A program made the translations under genes and the position numbers. 64,000 nt of DNA. Origin: Persicaria tinctoria. Taxonomy: Eukaryota > Streptophyta > Magnoliopsida > Caryophyllales > Polygonaceae. This document shows, piece by piece, positions 1-10,497 of this stretch. The stretch spans positions 72,850,857 through 72,914,856 of the forward strand of contig JBANSL010000017.1 in assembly GCA_037127255.1 (NCBI GenBank), written 5' to 3'. Position 1 is the stretch's first letter; each line of letters starts with the position of its first letter. The notes under the pieces are model-generated. The model made no database searches. It was not told the origin of the DNA and saw nothing but the letters and a program-made list of their open reading frames with translations.

Positions 1-18
1 ATGTTCATATTGGGACAC

Positions 19-275
19 CTGTATCGATGACGGGTTAGTCGAACCCGTTGCGTGGAGGTCTCGATTCCAATCGGGCTAGACTTGTGATGGATTCACAAGT
101 AAGAGGGGGAATTGTTGGGACACTTGTGAATCCCACATCGGAAGTGGGAGGATTCTGAACCTAACATGTAAGTGGATGAGCTACTCCACCTAATGCCAAT
201 TGGTTTTGGGATGGTGTCTCAGTCCGGCTTATTTGTTGGGCTTTTTGGTCGGGCCCAACAAGACTTCCCCTAACA
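19..275 (+). mobile_element. TRIM element, left part of tandem array (internal domain plus LTR)
   Basis: Positions 19-112 match the internal domain, and 113-275 (163 bp) match the LTR, of the short repeat found three more times at 4949-5768. The LTR starts TGTTGGGACAC and ends CCCCTAACA, so it has TG...CA ends. It follows a purine-rich tract (AAGAGGGGGA). Size, LTR ends, PPT and PBS (the PBS is seen in the right-hand copies) fit a terminal-repeat retrotransposon in miniature, which encodes no protein. This copy is cut off from its own primer-binding site by the Copia insertion starting at 279. No 5S-like sequence was seen, so it is probably not Cassandra. Confidence 0.8.
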
Positions 276-278
276 AAT

Positions 279-528
279 TGTTATAACGAGAACGATAAAG
301 GCGAAGAAAGACACAGAGATTTACGTGGTTCAGCAACGGTGTGTTGCCTACGTCCACGGGCAGAGAACCAGATTTCTTATTAGAGGAAGCGAAAAACAGA
401 TTAGGTTACAGGGGTCGGCGTTCCATGAGTATATGAAGAGACTCATGGAACCCTAAACAGACAATGGACTGAAAGCCCAAAATAGACAGACGATAGGCCC
501 GTTTACAACAAGCAGCGCATACCGTAAA
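279..528 (-). repeat. Inverted, truncated copy of Copia LTR (U5 side)
   Basis: This 250-bp block is the reverse complement of 4539-4788 with about two mismatches, both near its inner end. It stops close to a GC-rich hairpin and a short direct repeat in the full LTR, so the first 100 bp of the LTR are absent here. It joins directly to the gag reading frame. Confidence 0.88.
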
Positions 529-543
529 GAAGATATTGAGCCG

Positions 544-3500
544 GTGTGTTACCTGTGTCTCGCAGACGATGTCATAACAGAAGTTGCTGATCAGGAAACC
601 GCAAGCAAATTGTGGCTAAAGTTGGAGTCTTTGTACATGACAAAGTCTCTGACGAACAAGCTGCTTCTGAAACAACGGTTGTTCGGGCTGCGTATGCAGG
701 AAGGTACACAACTCAGAGATCATCTTGATCAACTTAACACTTTATTACTTGAATTGCGTAATATTGATGTTAAGGTGGAGGACGAAGATGCTGCCCTAAT
801 TCTGCTGGTATCCCTACCCCCCACATACGAGAACTTCGTTCAGTCGTTCGTCGTTGGGAAGGATACTATCACGTTGGAAGAAGTTAGATCGTCGCTTCAC
901 AGCAGAGAGTTGCGTCTGAAGGCAACCGCGTCGGTTACAGACAATCAGGCTTCCGGGCTTGTGGCAAACGGAGGCAAATCTGATGGTAGAAAGGGCAATA
1001 AGAAGAAGCATCGGCAAGATCGCAAATCAGGCCCTAAACCAAACGATGTTTGTAACTACTGCAAGGAGAAAGGTCATTGGAAGAATGACTGTCCGAAAAA
1101 GAAGAAGCAAGAGGAAGAGAAATCTGGGTCTGCAGCAGTAGCTGATCGTGGCAATACTTCTGAGGAGGATATTGTTCTGTTAGCTGATGATCACACACAC
1201 AGGGCTGATGTGTGGTATCTTGACTCTGGGGCGTCCTATCATATATGTCCTAAAAGGGAGTTGTTTGCAACATATAGCCGTGTTGATGGGGGCAATGTAT
1301 CCATGGGGAATGATGCTCTCTGCAAGGTTGTTGGGACTGGCTCAGTTAGGTTTCGGACAGATGATGGGAAATTTCGCACATTGGAGGATGTCAAGCACGT
1401 GCCATCCATGACGAAGAATCTGATATCCCTAACAGTGCTAGACGACAAGGGGCTCAGGTACACAGGTTATGGGGGAAAGTTGCGTGTGTTCAGAGGCTCT
1501 GATGTGGTTCTGCAGGGAGTCAAGCGGGGAAATGGAACTTTGTACACCCTACAAGGTTCCTCAGTTACAGGTGCTGCAGCGGCTGTTTCTGCTGGGGTTC
1601 AGGAAGCTGATCTGACCAGGCTCTGGCATATGAGATTGGCTCATATGAGTGAAAGGGGGATGCAAATTCTCTCGAAAGCAGGTCTTCTGGGAGGCCATAA
1701 GGCCCAGAGCCTTGAGTTTTGTGAACATTGTGTGTTTGGGAAATTACATCACAGCAAATTTCCTAAAGCAGTTCATCAGACAAAGGGCACGCTGGATTAC
1801 ATCCATTCAGACTGTTGGGGTCCTTCACGTGTTCAGTCCTTGGGCGGTCACAGGTATTTTTTGTCTCTGATCGATGATTACTCTAGGATGACTTGGGTAT
1901 TCATGATGAGGCATAAAAGTGAGGCATTCAGTAAGTTCAGAGAGTGGAAGACTCTAGTAGAGAATCAGACTGGAAAGAAGGTCAAGAGGCTGCGAACTGA
2001 TAATGGTCTGGAATTCTGTTCATCTGAGTTTGATGGGTTCTGCAGAGATGAGGGCATTGCTCGGCATCATACAGTCAGACACACACCACAGCAGAATGGT
2101 GTAGCAGAACGAATGAATCAGACTCTTCTGGCGAAAGCAAGGTGCATGCTTTCCAATTCAGGCCTTGAAAGGCGATTCTGGGCAGAAGAAGTTTCAACGG
2201 CTTGCTATCTCGTGAATCGGAGCCCACACACAGGTATCGACTGCAAAACACCTTATGAGGTGTGGACTGGAAAGGCTGCTGATTACTCTAATCTGAGGGT
2301 TTTTGGGTGCATTGCTTATTATCATGTTGATGAGGGTAAGCTAGAGCCAAGAGCTAAGAAGGGAGTCTTCATGGGCTATGGTACTGGTGTGAAAGGGTAC
2401 AGGATCTGGTCTGACAGCAAGATTATACTTAGCAGAAGTGTAGTCTTTGATGAGAGTTCTTTGCTGAATTCTAGGAAGAAGACCAGTGATGCAGTTGAGA
2501 AAGAGGCTGTTGCTGAGGAGGTGGAGTTGAACTTCACTCCATCTGAGAGTCAGGTACCTGATTTGGTCACAAACCAATCAGGTACTATTGAGTCGGACAC
2601 TGCTGAGACAGAGGCTACACCACTAGACACAGGAGCAGGTGGAGCGACACATCGTAGTATTGCTCTAGATCGGCCAAGAAGGGCTGACATCAGACCTCCT
2701 GCGAGATATAGGTCTGATGAGTTGGTGGGATATGCCTTGCAGGTGGCCGAGGAGGTGGAGGATGATGCTCCGTCCACCTACAAGGCTGCTATTTCTGGAG
2801 ATGAGTCAACACAGTGGCTTGCAGCAATGGGAGAAGAGATGGAGTCTCTTCAGAAGAATCAGACTTGGGAGCTTGTCAAATTGCCTGCTGATAGGAAGGT
2901 GATTACTTGCAAATGGGTCTTCAGGAAGAAGGAAGGACTATCAGCTGCTGAGGGTATTAAGTACAAAGCACGAGTAGTTGCAAGAGGTTTCAATCAGCGA
3001 GAGGGAGTATACTACAATGAGATTTTCTCACCAGTGGTCAGACATACTTCTATCAGGGTGCTACTAGCAATGGTTGCACATCAGGATTTGGAGCTTGAGC
3101 AACTAGATGTGAAGACAGCTTTCCTACATGGAGAGTTGGAGGAGGAAATATACATGTCTCAGCCGGATGGTTTTCAGATTCCTGGAAAAGAGAACCATGT
3201 TTGCAGACTGAAGAAGTCTTTGTATGGGCTGAAACAGTCACCAAGGCAGTGGTACAAGCGATTTGATAGCTACATGGTGCAGCTGGGATACAACAGGAGT
3301 TCATATGATTGCTGTGTTTACCACAACAGTCTGGATGATGGTTCGCGTATTTACCTAGTATTGTACGTGGATGATATGTTGATTGCTGCTCAGAACAAGT
3401 CAGATGTCCAGAAGCTGAAGGATTGTCTCAGTGCAGAGTTTGATATGAAAGATCTGGGTGCTGCTCGAAAGATTTTGGGAGTAGAGATCTATAGAGACAG

Positions 3501-4320
3501 GAAGCAAAGAAAACTCTTCTTATCTCAAGAAGGGTACATCAAGAAGATATTGAGCAGGTTTGGAATGTCTTCGGCTAAGTCTATAGATACTCCAATGGCG
3601 TCTAACAACAAGCTGGGAATGTACACACTTCAGACTGAGGAGGAGAAGGAGTACATGTCTAAGGTCCCTTATGCCAGCGCAGTAGGGAGTCTGATGTATG
3701 CTATGGTCTGTACTCGACCAGATCTAGCATTTGTTGTTAGTGTGGTAAGCCGCTTTATGGTTCAGCCTGGGAAGGAACACTGGCAAGCTGTGAAGAGGAT
3801 CTTCAGGTATCTCAGAGGCACTACTGATGTTGGTCTGTGCTATGGGAATGATACAGAGTGCTTGGTTGCTGGGGTTTCAGACTCTGATTATGCCGGCGAT
3901 GTGGACAGTAGGAGATCGATGACTGGCTATGTTTTCACTCTTGGGAGTTCTGTGGTGAGTTGGAAAGCAACTCTACAACCTACAGTCACTTTGTCTACCA
4001 CAGAGGCAGAGTACATGGCGTTGACAGAAGCTGCTAAGGAGGGAATCTGGCTGAAAGGCTTGGTCAATGATCTAGGCCTACATCAGGATCAGGCTTTAGT
4101 GTATTGCGACAGCTTGAGTGCAATATGCTTAACCAAGGATCAAGTTCATCATGAGAAGACGAAGCACATTGATGTCAGGTACCATTTTCTGAGGAATGAG
4201 AAGAGAATCAGGGTGAAGAAGGTGGGAACTGCTGATAATCCCGCTGATATGTTCACTAAGCCAGTTCCAGAGAGCAAGTTTCAACACTGTTTGGACTTGC
4301 TTAATATCACCAGCTGTTGA
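544..4320 (+). CDS. Copia gag-pol polyprotein, N-terminally truncated
   Basis: An uninterrupted frame of about 1258 codons encodes the retrotransposon's capsid and replication enzymes. Visible in order: gag C-terminal half; CCHC zinc knuckle ([14 protein letters not shown], about residue 170); aspartic protease DSGAS (about 227); integrase zinc region; integrase core D423, D486, E522 (35-residue D-E spacing) with QQNGVAER; reverse transcriptase with YVDD (about 941-944); RNase H with DSDYAGD and TEAEY. The layout and similarity to Tnt1-type proteins place it in Copia. The frame opens without an ATG (first codon used is GTG), and roughly the first 60 residues expected of gag are missing, replaced by the inverted LTR. 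Pol looks intact, but with no promoter-bearing 5' LTR in the right orientation expression is doubtful. Confidence 0.85.
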   Translation: MCYLCLADDVITEVADQETASKLWLKLESLYMTKSLTNKLLLKQRLFGLRMQEGTQLRDHLDQLNTLLLELRNIDVKVEDEDAALILLVSLPPTYENFVQSFVVGKDTITLEEVRSSLHSRELRLKATASVTDNQASGLVANGGKSDGRKGNKKKHRQDRKSGPKPNDVCNYCKEKGHWKNDCPKKKKQEEEKSGSAAVADRGNTSEEDIVLLADDHTHRADVWYLDSGASYHICPKRELFATYSRVDGGNVSMGNDALCKVVGTGSVRFRTDDGKFRTLEDVKHVPSMTKNLISLTVLDDKGLRYTGYGGKLRVFRGSDVVLQGVKRGNGTLYTLQGSSVTGAAAAVSAGVQEADLTRLWHMRLAHMSERGMQILSKAGLLGGHKAQSLEFCEHCVFGKLHHSKFPKAVHQTKGTLDYIHSDCWGPSRVQSLGGHRYFLSLIDDYSRMTWVFMMRHKSEAFSKFREWKTLVENQTGKKVKRLRTDNGLEFCSSEFDGFCRDEGIARHHTVRHTPQQNGVAERMNQTLLAKARCMLSNSGLERRFWAEEVSTACYLVNRSPHTGIDCKTPYEVWTGKAADYSNLRVFGCIAYYHVDEGKLEPRAKKGVFMGYGTGVKGYRIWSDSKIILSRSVVFDESSLLNSRKKTSDAVEKEAVAEEVELNFTPSESQVPDLVTNQSGTIESDTAETEATPLDTGAGGATHRSIALDRPRRADIRPPARYRSDELVGYALQVAEEVEDDAPSTYKAAISGDESTQWLAAMGEEMESLQKNQTWELVKLPADRKVITCKWVFRKKEGLSAAEGIKYKARVVARGFNQREGVYYNEIFSPVVRHTSIRVLLAMVAHQDLELEQLDVKTAFLHGELEEEIYMSQPDGFQIPGKENHVCRLKKSLYGLKQSPRQWYKRFDSYMVQLGYNRSSYDCCVYHNSLDDGSRIYLVLYVDDMLIAAQNKSDVQKLKDCLSAEFDMKDLGAARKILGVEIYRDRKQRKLFLSQEGYIKKILSRFGMSSAKSIDTPMASNNKLGMYTLQTEEEKEYMSKVPYASAVGSLMYAMVCTRPDLAFVVSVVSRFMVQPGKEHWQAVKRIFRYLRGTTDVGLCYGNDTECLVAGVSDSDYAGDVDSRRSMTGYVFTLGSSVVSWKATLQPTVTLSTTEAEYMALTEAAKEGIWLKGLVNDLGLHQDQALVYCDSLSAICLTKDQVHHEKTKHIDVRYHFLRNEKRIRVKKVGTADNPADMFTKPVPESKFQHCLDLLNITSC

Positions 4321-4438
4321 GTTGTCCTAAGGGGCAGTCTGGGTCCTTCTTCAAGGACCAATCTGAGGCAGAGAACGTCTGGGCACTTTGTCATAGGTGC
4401 ATCTGTTTATGAGAGGATTCAAGTCAAGGTGGAGATTT

Positions 4439-4788
4439 GTTAATATGCCTTGAACGACTGTTGACCGGCGACGCATCGGGGGGTCCGGGGGGCGGAGCCC
4501 CCCGGCGGTGGTCTCGCTGATGTTTGTTGTAAACGCTTTTTACGGTATGCGATGTTTGTTGTAAACGGGCCTATCGTCTGTCTATTTTGGGCTTTCAGTC
4601 CATTGTCTGTTTAGGGTTCCATGAGTCTCTTCATATACTCATGGAACGCCGACCCCTGTAACCTAATCTGTTTTTCGCTTCCTCTAATAAGAAATCTGGT
4701 TCTCTGCCCGTGGACGTAGGCAACACACCGTTGCTGAACCACGTAAATCTCTGTGTCTTTCTTCGCCTTTATCGTTCTCGTTATAACA
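4439..4788 (+). repeat. 3' LTR of Copia element
   Basis: A 350-bp LTR starting TGTTAATATG and ending TTATAACA, preceded by a purine tract (AAGGTGGAGATT, 4426-4437). It contains a perfect 9-bp GC stem with GGA loop (4485-4505) and two copies of GATGTTTGTTGTAAACG (from 4519 and 4551). The inverted left copy stops between these two repeats. Confidence 0.85.
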
Positions 4789-5768
4789 AACTGGTATCAG
4801 AGCCGGGTTCGGCGGGTGGGCCGGTTGCACCGAAGATTGAGATGGACTCCACATCTGTATCGATGACGGGTTAGTCGAACCCGTTGCGTGGAGGCCTCGA
4901 TTCCAACCGGGCTAGACTTGTGATGGATTCGCAAGTGAGAGGGGGATTTATTGGGACACTTGTGAATCCCACATCGGAAGTGGGGTGATTCTGAACCTAA
5001 CATATAAGTGGATGGGCTACTCCACCTAATGCCAATTGGTTTTGGGATGGTGCCCCGGTCCGGCTTATATGTTGGGCTTTCTGGTCGGGCCCAACGAGAC
5101 TTCCCCCTAACAAACTAGTATCAGAGCCGGGTTCGGCGGGTGGGCCGGTTGCACCGATGATTGAGATGGACTCCACATCTGAATCGATGACGGGTTAGTC
5201 GAACCCGTTGCGTGGAGGTCTCAATTCCAACCGGGCTAGACTTGTGAATCGTGATGGATTCGCAAGTGAGAGGAGGATTTATTGGGACACTTGTGAATCC
5301 CACATCGAAAGTGGGGTGATTCTGAACCTAACATATAAGTGGATGGGCTACTCCACCTAATGCCAATTGGTTTTGGGATGGTGCCCCGGTCCGGCTTATA
5401 TGTTGGGCTTTCTGGTCGGGCCCAACGAGACTTCCCCCTAACAAACTGGTATCAGAGCCGGGTTCGGTGGGTGGGCCGGTTGCACCAAAAGATTGAGATG
5501 GACTCCACATCTGTATCGATGACGGGTTAGTCGAACCCGTTGCGTGGAGGTCTCAATTCCAACCGGGCTAGACTTGTGATGGATTCGCAAGTGAGAGGGG
5601 GATTTATTGGGACACTTGTGAATCCCACATCGGAAGTGGGGTGATTCTGAACCTAACATATAAGTGGATGGGCTACTCCACCTAATGCCAATTGGTTTTG
5701 GGATGGTGCCCCGGTCCGGCTTATATGTTGGGCTTTCTGGTCGGGCCCAACGAGACTTCCCCCTAACA
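4789..5768 (+). mobile_element. TRIM tandem array: three internal domains alternating with three LTRs
   Basis: LTRs of 164 bp lie at 4949-5112, 5280-5443 and 5605-5768, separated by internal domains of 160-167 bp. Each internal domain begins with the initiator tRNA-Met primer-binding site TGGTATCAGAGCC (one copy has G to A at its second base) and ends in a purine tract such as GAGAGGGGGAT. Together with 113-275 this is an LTR-internal-LTR chain with at least four LTRs, as unequal recombination between TRIM LTRs would produce. It encodes nothing; the small frames repeated inside it are incidental. Flanking sequence from 5769 matches the NLR 3' flank at 58280. Confidence 0.85.
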
Positions 5769-5865
5769 GTTCAGTTTCCAAAGGTTGAGCATATCTTATA
5801 CATAAAGGCGAATTAAAGTGAATTAATGAGCTGCTTGAGACTGTATCAATCAAACTTACCTCCAT

Positions 5866-6575
5866 TCACGAACGTGATACATTAACCGAACTTGGAAGAG
5901 CATCAGGGAGCCGCTCTAGAAACTTACAGTCGAATATCCCCAACCTCTTGAGCTTCAGTAAAGCTCCTTGTTCAACCTCCCAATCGCTAAAACTGCCCAA
6001 CCCACTAATGGTTAGATTAATTAGCTCAGGAAAGCCACCGGCAGAGCAAACCATCCTCTGACCATCATAACACCTGCCCAAATACAGCTTAGCAAGGCTA
6101 GGAAGCCTCTCTAGAACCGGAAGTGGGTCACTCTCAAGCTTAACAAACCAAATAGCTAAAGCCACCAAGTTTTGTGGCAACATTTCCAAACGTAGTGGTT
6201 GACTGAGACGCCAGTCGCCACCTCGTTCCGCACGTATGGTCAGGTTACACGTGGCTTCACAAATCGATAATATAGTTGGATTCTGGTTTAAGACCCGGAC
6301 GTGTAACACGAGTACTAAACTCTTCATACTAGACGAGCCCTGTAGGAGATGATCCAATGCCTCCTTGTTGGTTCCACAAGTCGCCGAAACCGTCTTCAAC
6401 CTCTTCTCCAACATGTTTAGACCTTCCAAGTCGAGTCTGTCCAGGTCTATGTTCATTAATGTTTGTAGGTTGGAGAGACCATCAAGACGTAGCAATCCAC
6501 CTCCTTTGATTAAATACGTCTGCTCGACATCAGGAATCATTGTGGACCTTGAAAGGTAGACATGTCTAAGTTGTA
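5866..6575 (-). pseudogene. NLR remnant: C-terminal LRR fragment
   Basis: The minus strand encodes about 230 residues closely matching the C-terminal LRR half of NLR-A and NLR-B, including YLIKGGGLLRLDGLSNLQTL, PLPVLERLPSLAKL and the end ALPSSVNVSRS. The frame is open to a TGA at 5866. Homology stops abruptly at 6575, just upstream of the LRR that begins HVYLSRSTMIP in NLR-A, so the CC, NB-ARC and first LRR repeats are missing. Its 3' flank (5769-5865) matches that of the other NLRs. It is a partial duplicate that kept the natural C-terminus NLR-A has lost. It could be read through as a short LRR-only protein, but no start signal was seen. Confidence 0.8.
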
Positions 6576-6711
6576 AATTGTACTATATATACTCCTTGTG
6601 AATGAGAGAAAGATCAAGCCTTTTTCCACAATTCAATATTTCTCAAGTTTAGTGTTCCCCATTTCAGCCTCCCCCCTCCCCCCCCTCTATACGCTTTTTA
6701 TCCTTTTTTTT

Positions 6712-7088
6712 TCAATAATAGAAAGCAGTTAGATCTGGCCACATTCCGTCAGTAGTCCAGCCTAGAGCGTCTTTACGGATGAGAATTTGCAGTTCAATGT
6801 CGGAGTTAAGGTTAGCGTTAGGGGTTAAATGTCCCAAGTGGGTCAGTCTATCTGCAACGCTATTAACTTTCCTAAACACATGACAAATGTGGACCGAGGA
6901 AAATTTCAACAGGTCCAGTCGGGAACCCGAGATGAGCATTTCGATCTCCCATCGGCAATTCCAAGAATCCAAGAGTGCATTAATAACACATTGATTATCT
7001 CCTTCAATTTCAATATTTTTGATATTTTTATTGACTGCTTCTTTGATACCTTTGTGTACAGCCAGGGCTTCGACCCCAATTACAACAT
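6712..7088 (-). pseudogene. LINE fragment: RNase H-like C-terminal domain
   Basis: The minus strand is open from about 7088 to a TGA at 6712. It encodes an RNase H-like segment with GVEALAVHKGIKEAV, IEIEGDNQCVINALL and, at the end, VFRKVNSVADRLTHLGH. This motif order is typical of the C-terminal RNase H domain of plant non-LTR retrotransposons. The stop is followed at once by an A-run on this strand (6704-6711), as expected of a LINE 3' end. The 5' end breaks where NLR 3'-flank sequence resumes near 7090. It is a 5'-truncated insertion between the NLR fragment and NLR-A. The 130 bp from 6576 to 6704 hold nothing I recognise apart from a C-rich run. Confidence 0.65.
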
Positions 7089-7191
7089 TATATATAAAGG
7101 AGAATCAAAGTCAATTAAGAACCTGCTTGAGACTACATTAATCAAACTTACCTCTACTATCGTGATACATTAACCGAACTTGAGTGGGGTG

Positions 7192-7376
7192 CCTATTTAT
7201 AGGCTCGAATCTAAATCAAAGTCGAGCAATGGCTATGCTTTTTTTAAAAAAAATTACCGTTCAAGTGGCTCGAATCAAATCCGATCGTTTGATATGGAGC
7301 CCACTTGAACGGTATTTTTTTTTAAAAAAATATAGCCGTTGCTCAGCTTTGACATAGGTTCGAGCCTATAAATAGG
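7192..7376. mobile_element. Palindromic MITE inserted in 3' end of NLR-A
   Basis: The two arms (about 80 bp each) are near-perfect reverse complements: CCTATTTATAGGCTCGAA... at the left and ...TTCGAGCCTATAAATAGG at the right. The unbroken NLR paralogue at 5870-5900 lacks this block, which proves it is an insertion. The target duplication is not clear; about nine extra bases (AGTGGGGTG) lie at the left edge. The stop codon used by NLR-A (7275-7277) lies inside it. Confidence 0.8.
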
Positions 7377-10207
7377 AATAGCATCAGGGATCCGCTCTAG
7401 AAATGTACAATCGGATATATACAACTTCTGGAGCTTCAATAAAGCTCCTTGTTCAACTTCCCAATCACTAAAATTGAACAAAGCAATAAAGGTTAGATCA
7501 ATTAGCTCAGGAAAGCCACTGGCAGAGCAAACCATCCTTTGACCATCATAGCACACATTCAAGATCAGCTCAACAAGTCTAGGAAGCCTCTCTAGAACTG
7601 GCAGCGGGTCATTCACAATCTTAACGAACCAAATGCCTAAAGACACCAAGTTTTGTGGCAATATTTCCAAGCGCAGTGGTTGCTTGAGACGATAGTCCCC
7701 ATCTTTTTCCGCATGTATGAGGAGGTCACACTTGGCTTCACAAATCGATAATATAGTTTGATTCTGGTCTAAGACCTGGGCGTGTAGCTTGAGTGCGAAA
7801 CTCTTCATAGTAGACGAGCCTTGTAGAAGATGATCCAATGCCTCCTCGTTGATTCCACAAGTTGCCCAAACCATCTTCAACCTCTTCTTCAACATTTTTA
7901 GACCTTCCAAGTCGAGTCTGTCCAGGTCTATATTCACTAATGTTTGTAGGTTGGAGAGACCATCAAGACGTAGCAATCCACCTCCTTTGATTAAATACGT
8001 CTGCTCGACATCAGGAATCATTGTGGACCTTGAAAGGTAGACATGTCTAAGTTGTTTCATCTTCCATAAGACATTAGGAAGTGAAAGCACCACGCCATAC
8101 TGAACTTGTAAGTTAAGAGTTTGTAGCCACTGCAACGTTTCTATAGATGGCGGCAACTCAGTGATACGAGTGTGGGCCAAGCTCAAGTACTTGAGGTGGA
8201 TCAAGTTTGAGACTTTCTTAGGCAACATCCCAGTTATACACAATCTGTTGCAGTCCAGGACACGAAGAACGGGGAAGTCATTGGAAATGGTTTCAAGCAA
8301 CTTTCTACAATTTCTCTCGTCTTGCTGCTCATTGTTACTTAAGAAGAGCAAAAGAGATCGAAGGTTGGGAGCTCTCGATACTTTGGCAGCAGACGTTGAT
8401 GTAAGAAGAGATGAGCTTTGTGGCTCTTGGTCACTCACATACACTGCTATACGACGCAACCTTCTGTCTATTTTAGGAAGCAAAATCAAAGGATGGGCTG
8501 CATTTGTGTTGTTTTTAAGCAACATAGGTCCGTTGCAATTGACTATTTGAACAAAACCTTCTTTTTTAGATATATCAATGCAAACATCCCTCATAAGATC
8601 ATGGAGGCGACATGACTGTAACCTTTCAGTTCCCTCGACCCAGCTAGATGCTTGAACCATGCTCCTACTCACCAGCTCGTTCAAGTATCTCTTTGCAATA
8701 TCTTCTTCGAGTTCAAATGAATCTTCTTTTGAAACTATTCCTTCAGCAATCCATAGTTGATACAGTTTCTCAGTCGGGACCTCGTAATCTTCAGGGAAAT
8801 TCGCCAAGTGAAGGAAGCAATTCTTCAAATGATATGGCAATTCATCATAGCTCACTTGCAATACATCATACACTTCTTTATATAAACCAGGAGCTCCTCC
8901 TCTCCGAATCTGTGAAGAAATGTCATTACGCAGTTGTATCCATTCTTCTACTCGTTGTTTCCCTTGCAACACTTTAGCAAGTACAACGATGGCTAGTGGA
9001 ACCCCCTTGCAATGTTGTAGCATTTCTCGACCCAACTCCTCCTTTTTCAAATCTGAAAGCAGGCCATATATGAAGAATTTTATTAAGTTATCCTAATAAT
9101 ATTACTAGATTAATGATATAATTAAGGTAGGTGGGGATTGATACCTGTACACGATGATGCACTAGAAAATGCTGTCTTCTCAAAGAGCTCCCAACTTTTG
9201 GTTTCATCCAAGGCCTCCACTGAATGAAGGCATACCTCAGTCGGATCCAAGCGTGAAACCGTTTCTTTGTTCCGTGTTGTCAAGAGTATCCTGCTTCCTG
9301 ATGCTTTCTTTCTAGGAAAAGCGGCTTGTAACTTGGCCCAGTCATTCGAGGTCCAAATGTCATCAATAACCACCAGACACTTTTCATCTTTCATGAGTTT
9401 ATAGACTGCTGCGTGAGCTCGATCGGCTTTTATATCTTCATCAATTTTCCTTCTCCTCTCATGGTCATTCTCAGGAACCAAAGAATACAAAAGGGTTTGA
9501 AGAACTCGGTCCGGTTGCAGCTGTTGAGAAGCAGCAGCCCAACCAAAGGCATGAAAATAGCCTTCATCTCTTAACTTGGGATGGTGGTAGAGCTCTCTGG
9601 CAAGGGTGCTTTTTCCGACACCGCCCATCCCACATATGGCTATCACCGTCTCTTTGCTCGGATTCAACAGCCTTTCCACTAGCTCGTCCAGCTGGTTTTC
9701 AAAGCCAACAACCACACACTCTTCTCTTTCATGGGTATAAACCCTGGTTAGGTGTCTACCAGAGTTGTTATCAGCTGCACTAATCCGGTCAGAGATTCCG
9801 TAGCTTTTCATCCTGTTTTTCAAAGCGGAGATCCTCTTGTTCAATTCCCCAATCTTGTAGTGTAATTTGAGGATAGGAACTGCATTCACAGCGAGGAAAG
9901 CCCAGCGTATCACAGATCCGAGCTGGTAGCCTTCGTAATCCTCGTATCCGTGATGAGCCACCTTGAGGATATACGTGTCGATCACATCTTGACAATCATA
10001 GGCAACGTTTCGGGCATCGGATAGTGCAGTCTGCACGAGTTCGTCCTGACGGCGAGTTTTGACGGCTACGATTAGGAAGGCTGCTAAGGAGTTGAGCTCA
10101 GTCTGCAGCTCGGCAACTTGGTCCCTCACACCATCCAAGTTGCTGATTTGCTCCGCCAGCAGCTTCCCCAACCACAGGGCCGCTGATTTCACCTCGGACT
10201 CCGCCAT
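7275..10207 (-). CDS. NLR-A: CC-NB-ARC-LRR disease-resistance protein, RPP13/RPP8-like
   Basis: Two exons, 10207-9145 and 9052-7275, with a 92-bp GT-AG intron (9144-9053), give 946 codons. Order: Rx-type coiled coil (residues 1 to about 130, EDVID-like YDCQDVID near 70-77); NB-ARC with P-loop GMGGVGKST (193-201), kinase-2 LVVIDDIW (278-285), RNBS-B GSRILLTTRN (304-313), GLPL-type KGVPLAI (370-376), RNBS-D CFLHLANFPEDYE (433-445) and MHD-type LHDLMRD (504-510); then leucine-rich repeats to the end. Such proteins are intracellular immune receptors that switch with bound ADP or ATP. The intron falls between RNBS-C and GLPL, as in NLR-B. The last 33 codons come from the MITE at 7192-7376 and replace about ten native residues. 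No other lesion was seen, so the protein may still be made. Confidence 0.88.
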
Positions 10208-10438
10208 TTGGTATAAAAAGTTCTCTGTTTTTCTCCCAAATTAGAACAAACTTCCCTGAACTGATGATGCTAGCTGATGGTGTTGGAATCAACGACAAGA
10301 GGAGAAGCAAGAGGTTAATTCCAACTTAAACCAAGTTTAGAGATAATAAAGGCCAGCAAAGATTCATATGTAGAACACCTAATTTCTCTTTCTTGCATCT
10401 CACAAAGCAAAAGAAAAGGAATCAATTCAATTCAATTC

Positions 10439-10497
<59 letters not shown>
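10208..10497 (-). promoter_or_regulatory. NLR-A upstream region with CT/AT microsatellite
   Basis: The sequence upstream of the NLR-A start codon contains ATTCA repeats (about 10420-10438), a (CT)n run (about 10439-10480) and an (AT)n run (10481-10497). On the gene's strand this is an AT run, then a GA-rich tract about 230-270 bp before the ATG. GA/CT tracts are common in plant promoters and 5' leaders. A role here is inference; no clear TATA box was assigned. Confidence 0.35.

Larger units (their letters stand above)
279..4788 (+). mobile_element. Copia LTR retrotransposon (Tnt1/Tork-like) with inverted left LTR
   Basis: The body is one long gag-pol reading frame (544-4320), then a purine tract and a 350-bp 3' LTR (4439-4788). 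The left end is not a normal 5' LTR: 279-528 is the reverse complement of the last 250 bp of the 3' LTR. Both outer ends are therefore the U5 end (TGTTATAACG... and ...CGTTATAACA). The 5' primer-binding site, leader and start of gag are missing. The element sits between a TRIM LTR ending at 275 and that TRIM's primer-binding site at 4792. The flanks AAAT and AACT may be a decayed 4-base target duplication. It looks like a rearranged insertion unable to retrotranspose by itself. Confidence 0.85.

Noticed and set aside
814..3304. Short frames inside the Copia-1 polyprotein on other frames or strands
   Set aside because: Shadows of the polyprotein frame.
4439..5112. Copia LTR followed by TRIM internal domain as one chimeric element
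   Set aside because: Although the LTR/PBS junction looks authentic, the left side shows the matching TRIM LTR, so simple insertion of the Copia into the TRIM array explains it with fewer steps.
4797..5865. Repeated 60-73 codon minus frames (for example starting MLGSESPHFRC)
   Set aside because: They are the TRIM array read on the wrong strand, not genes.
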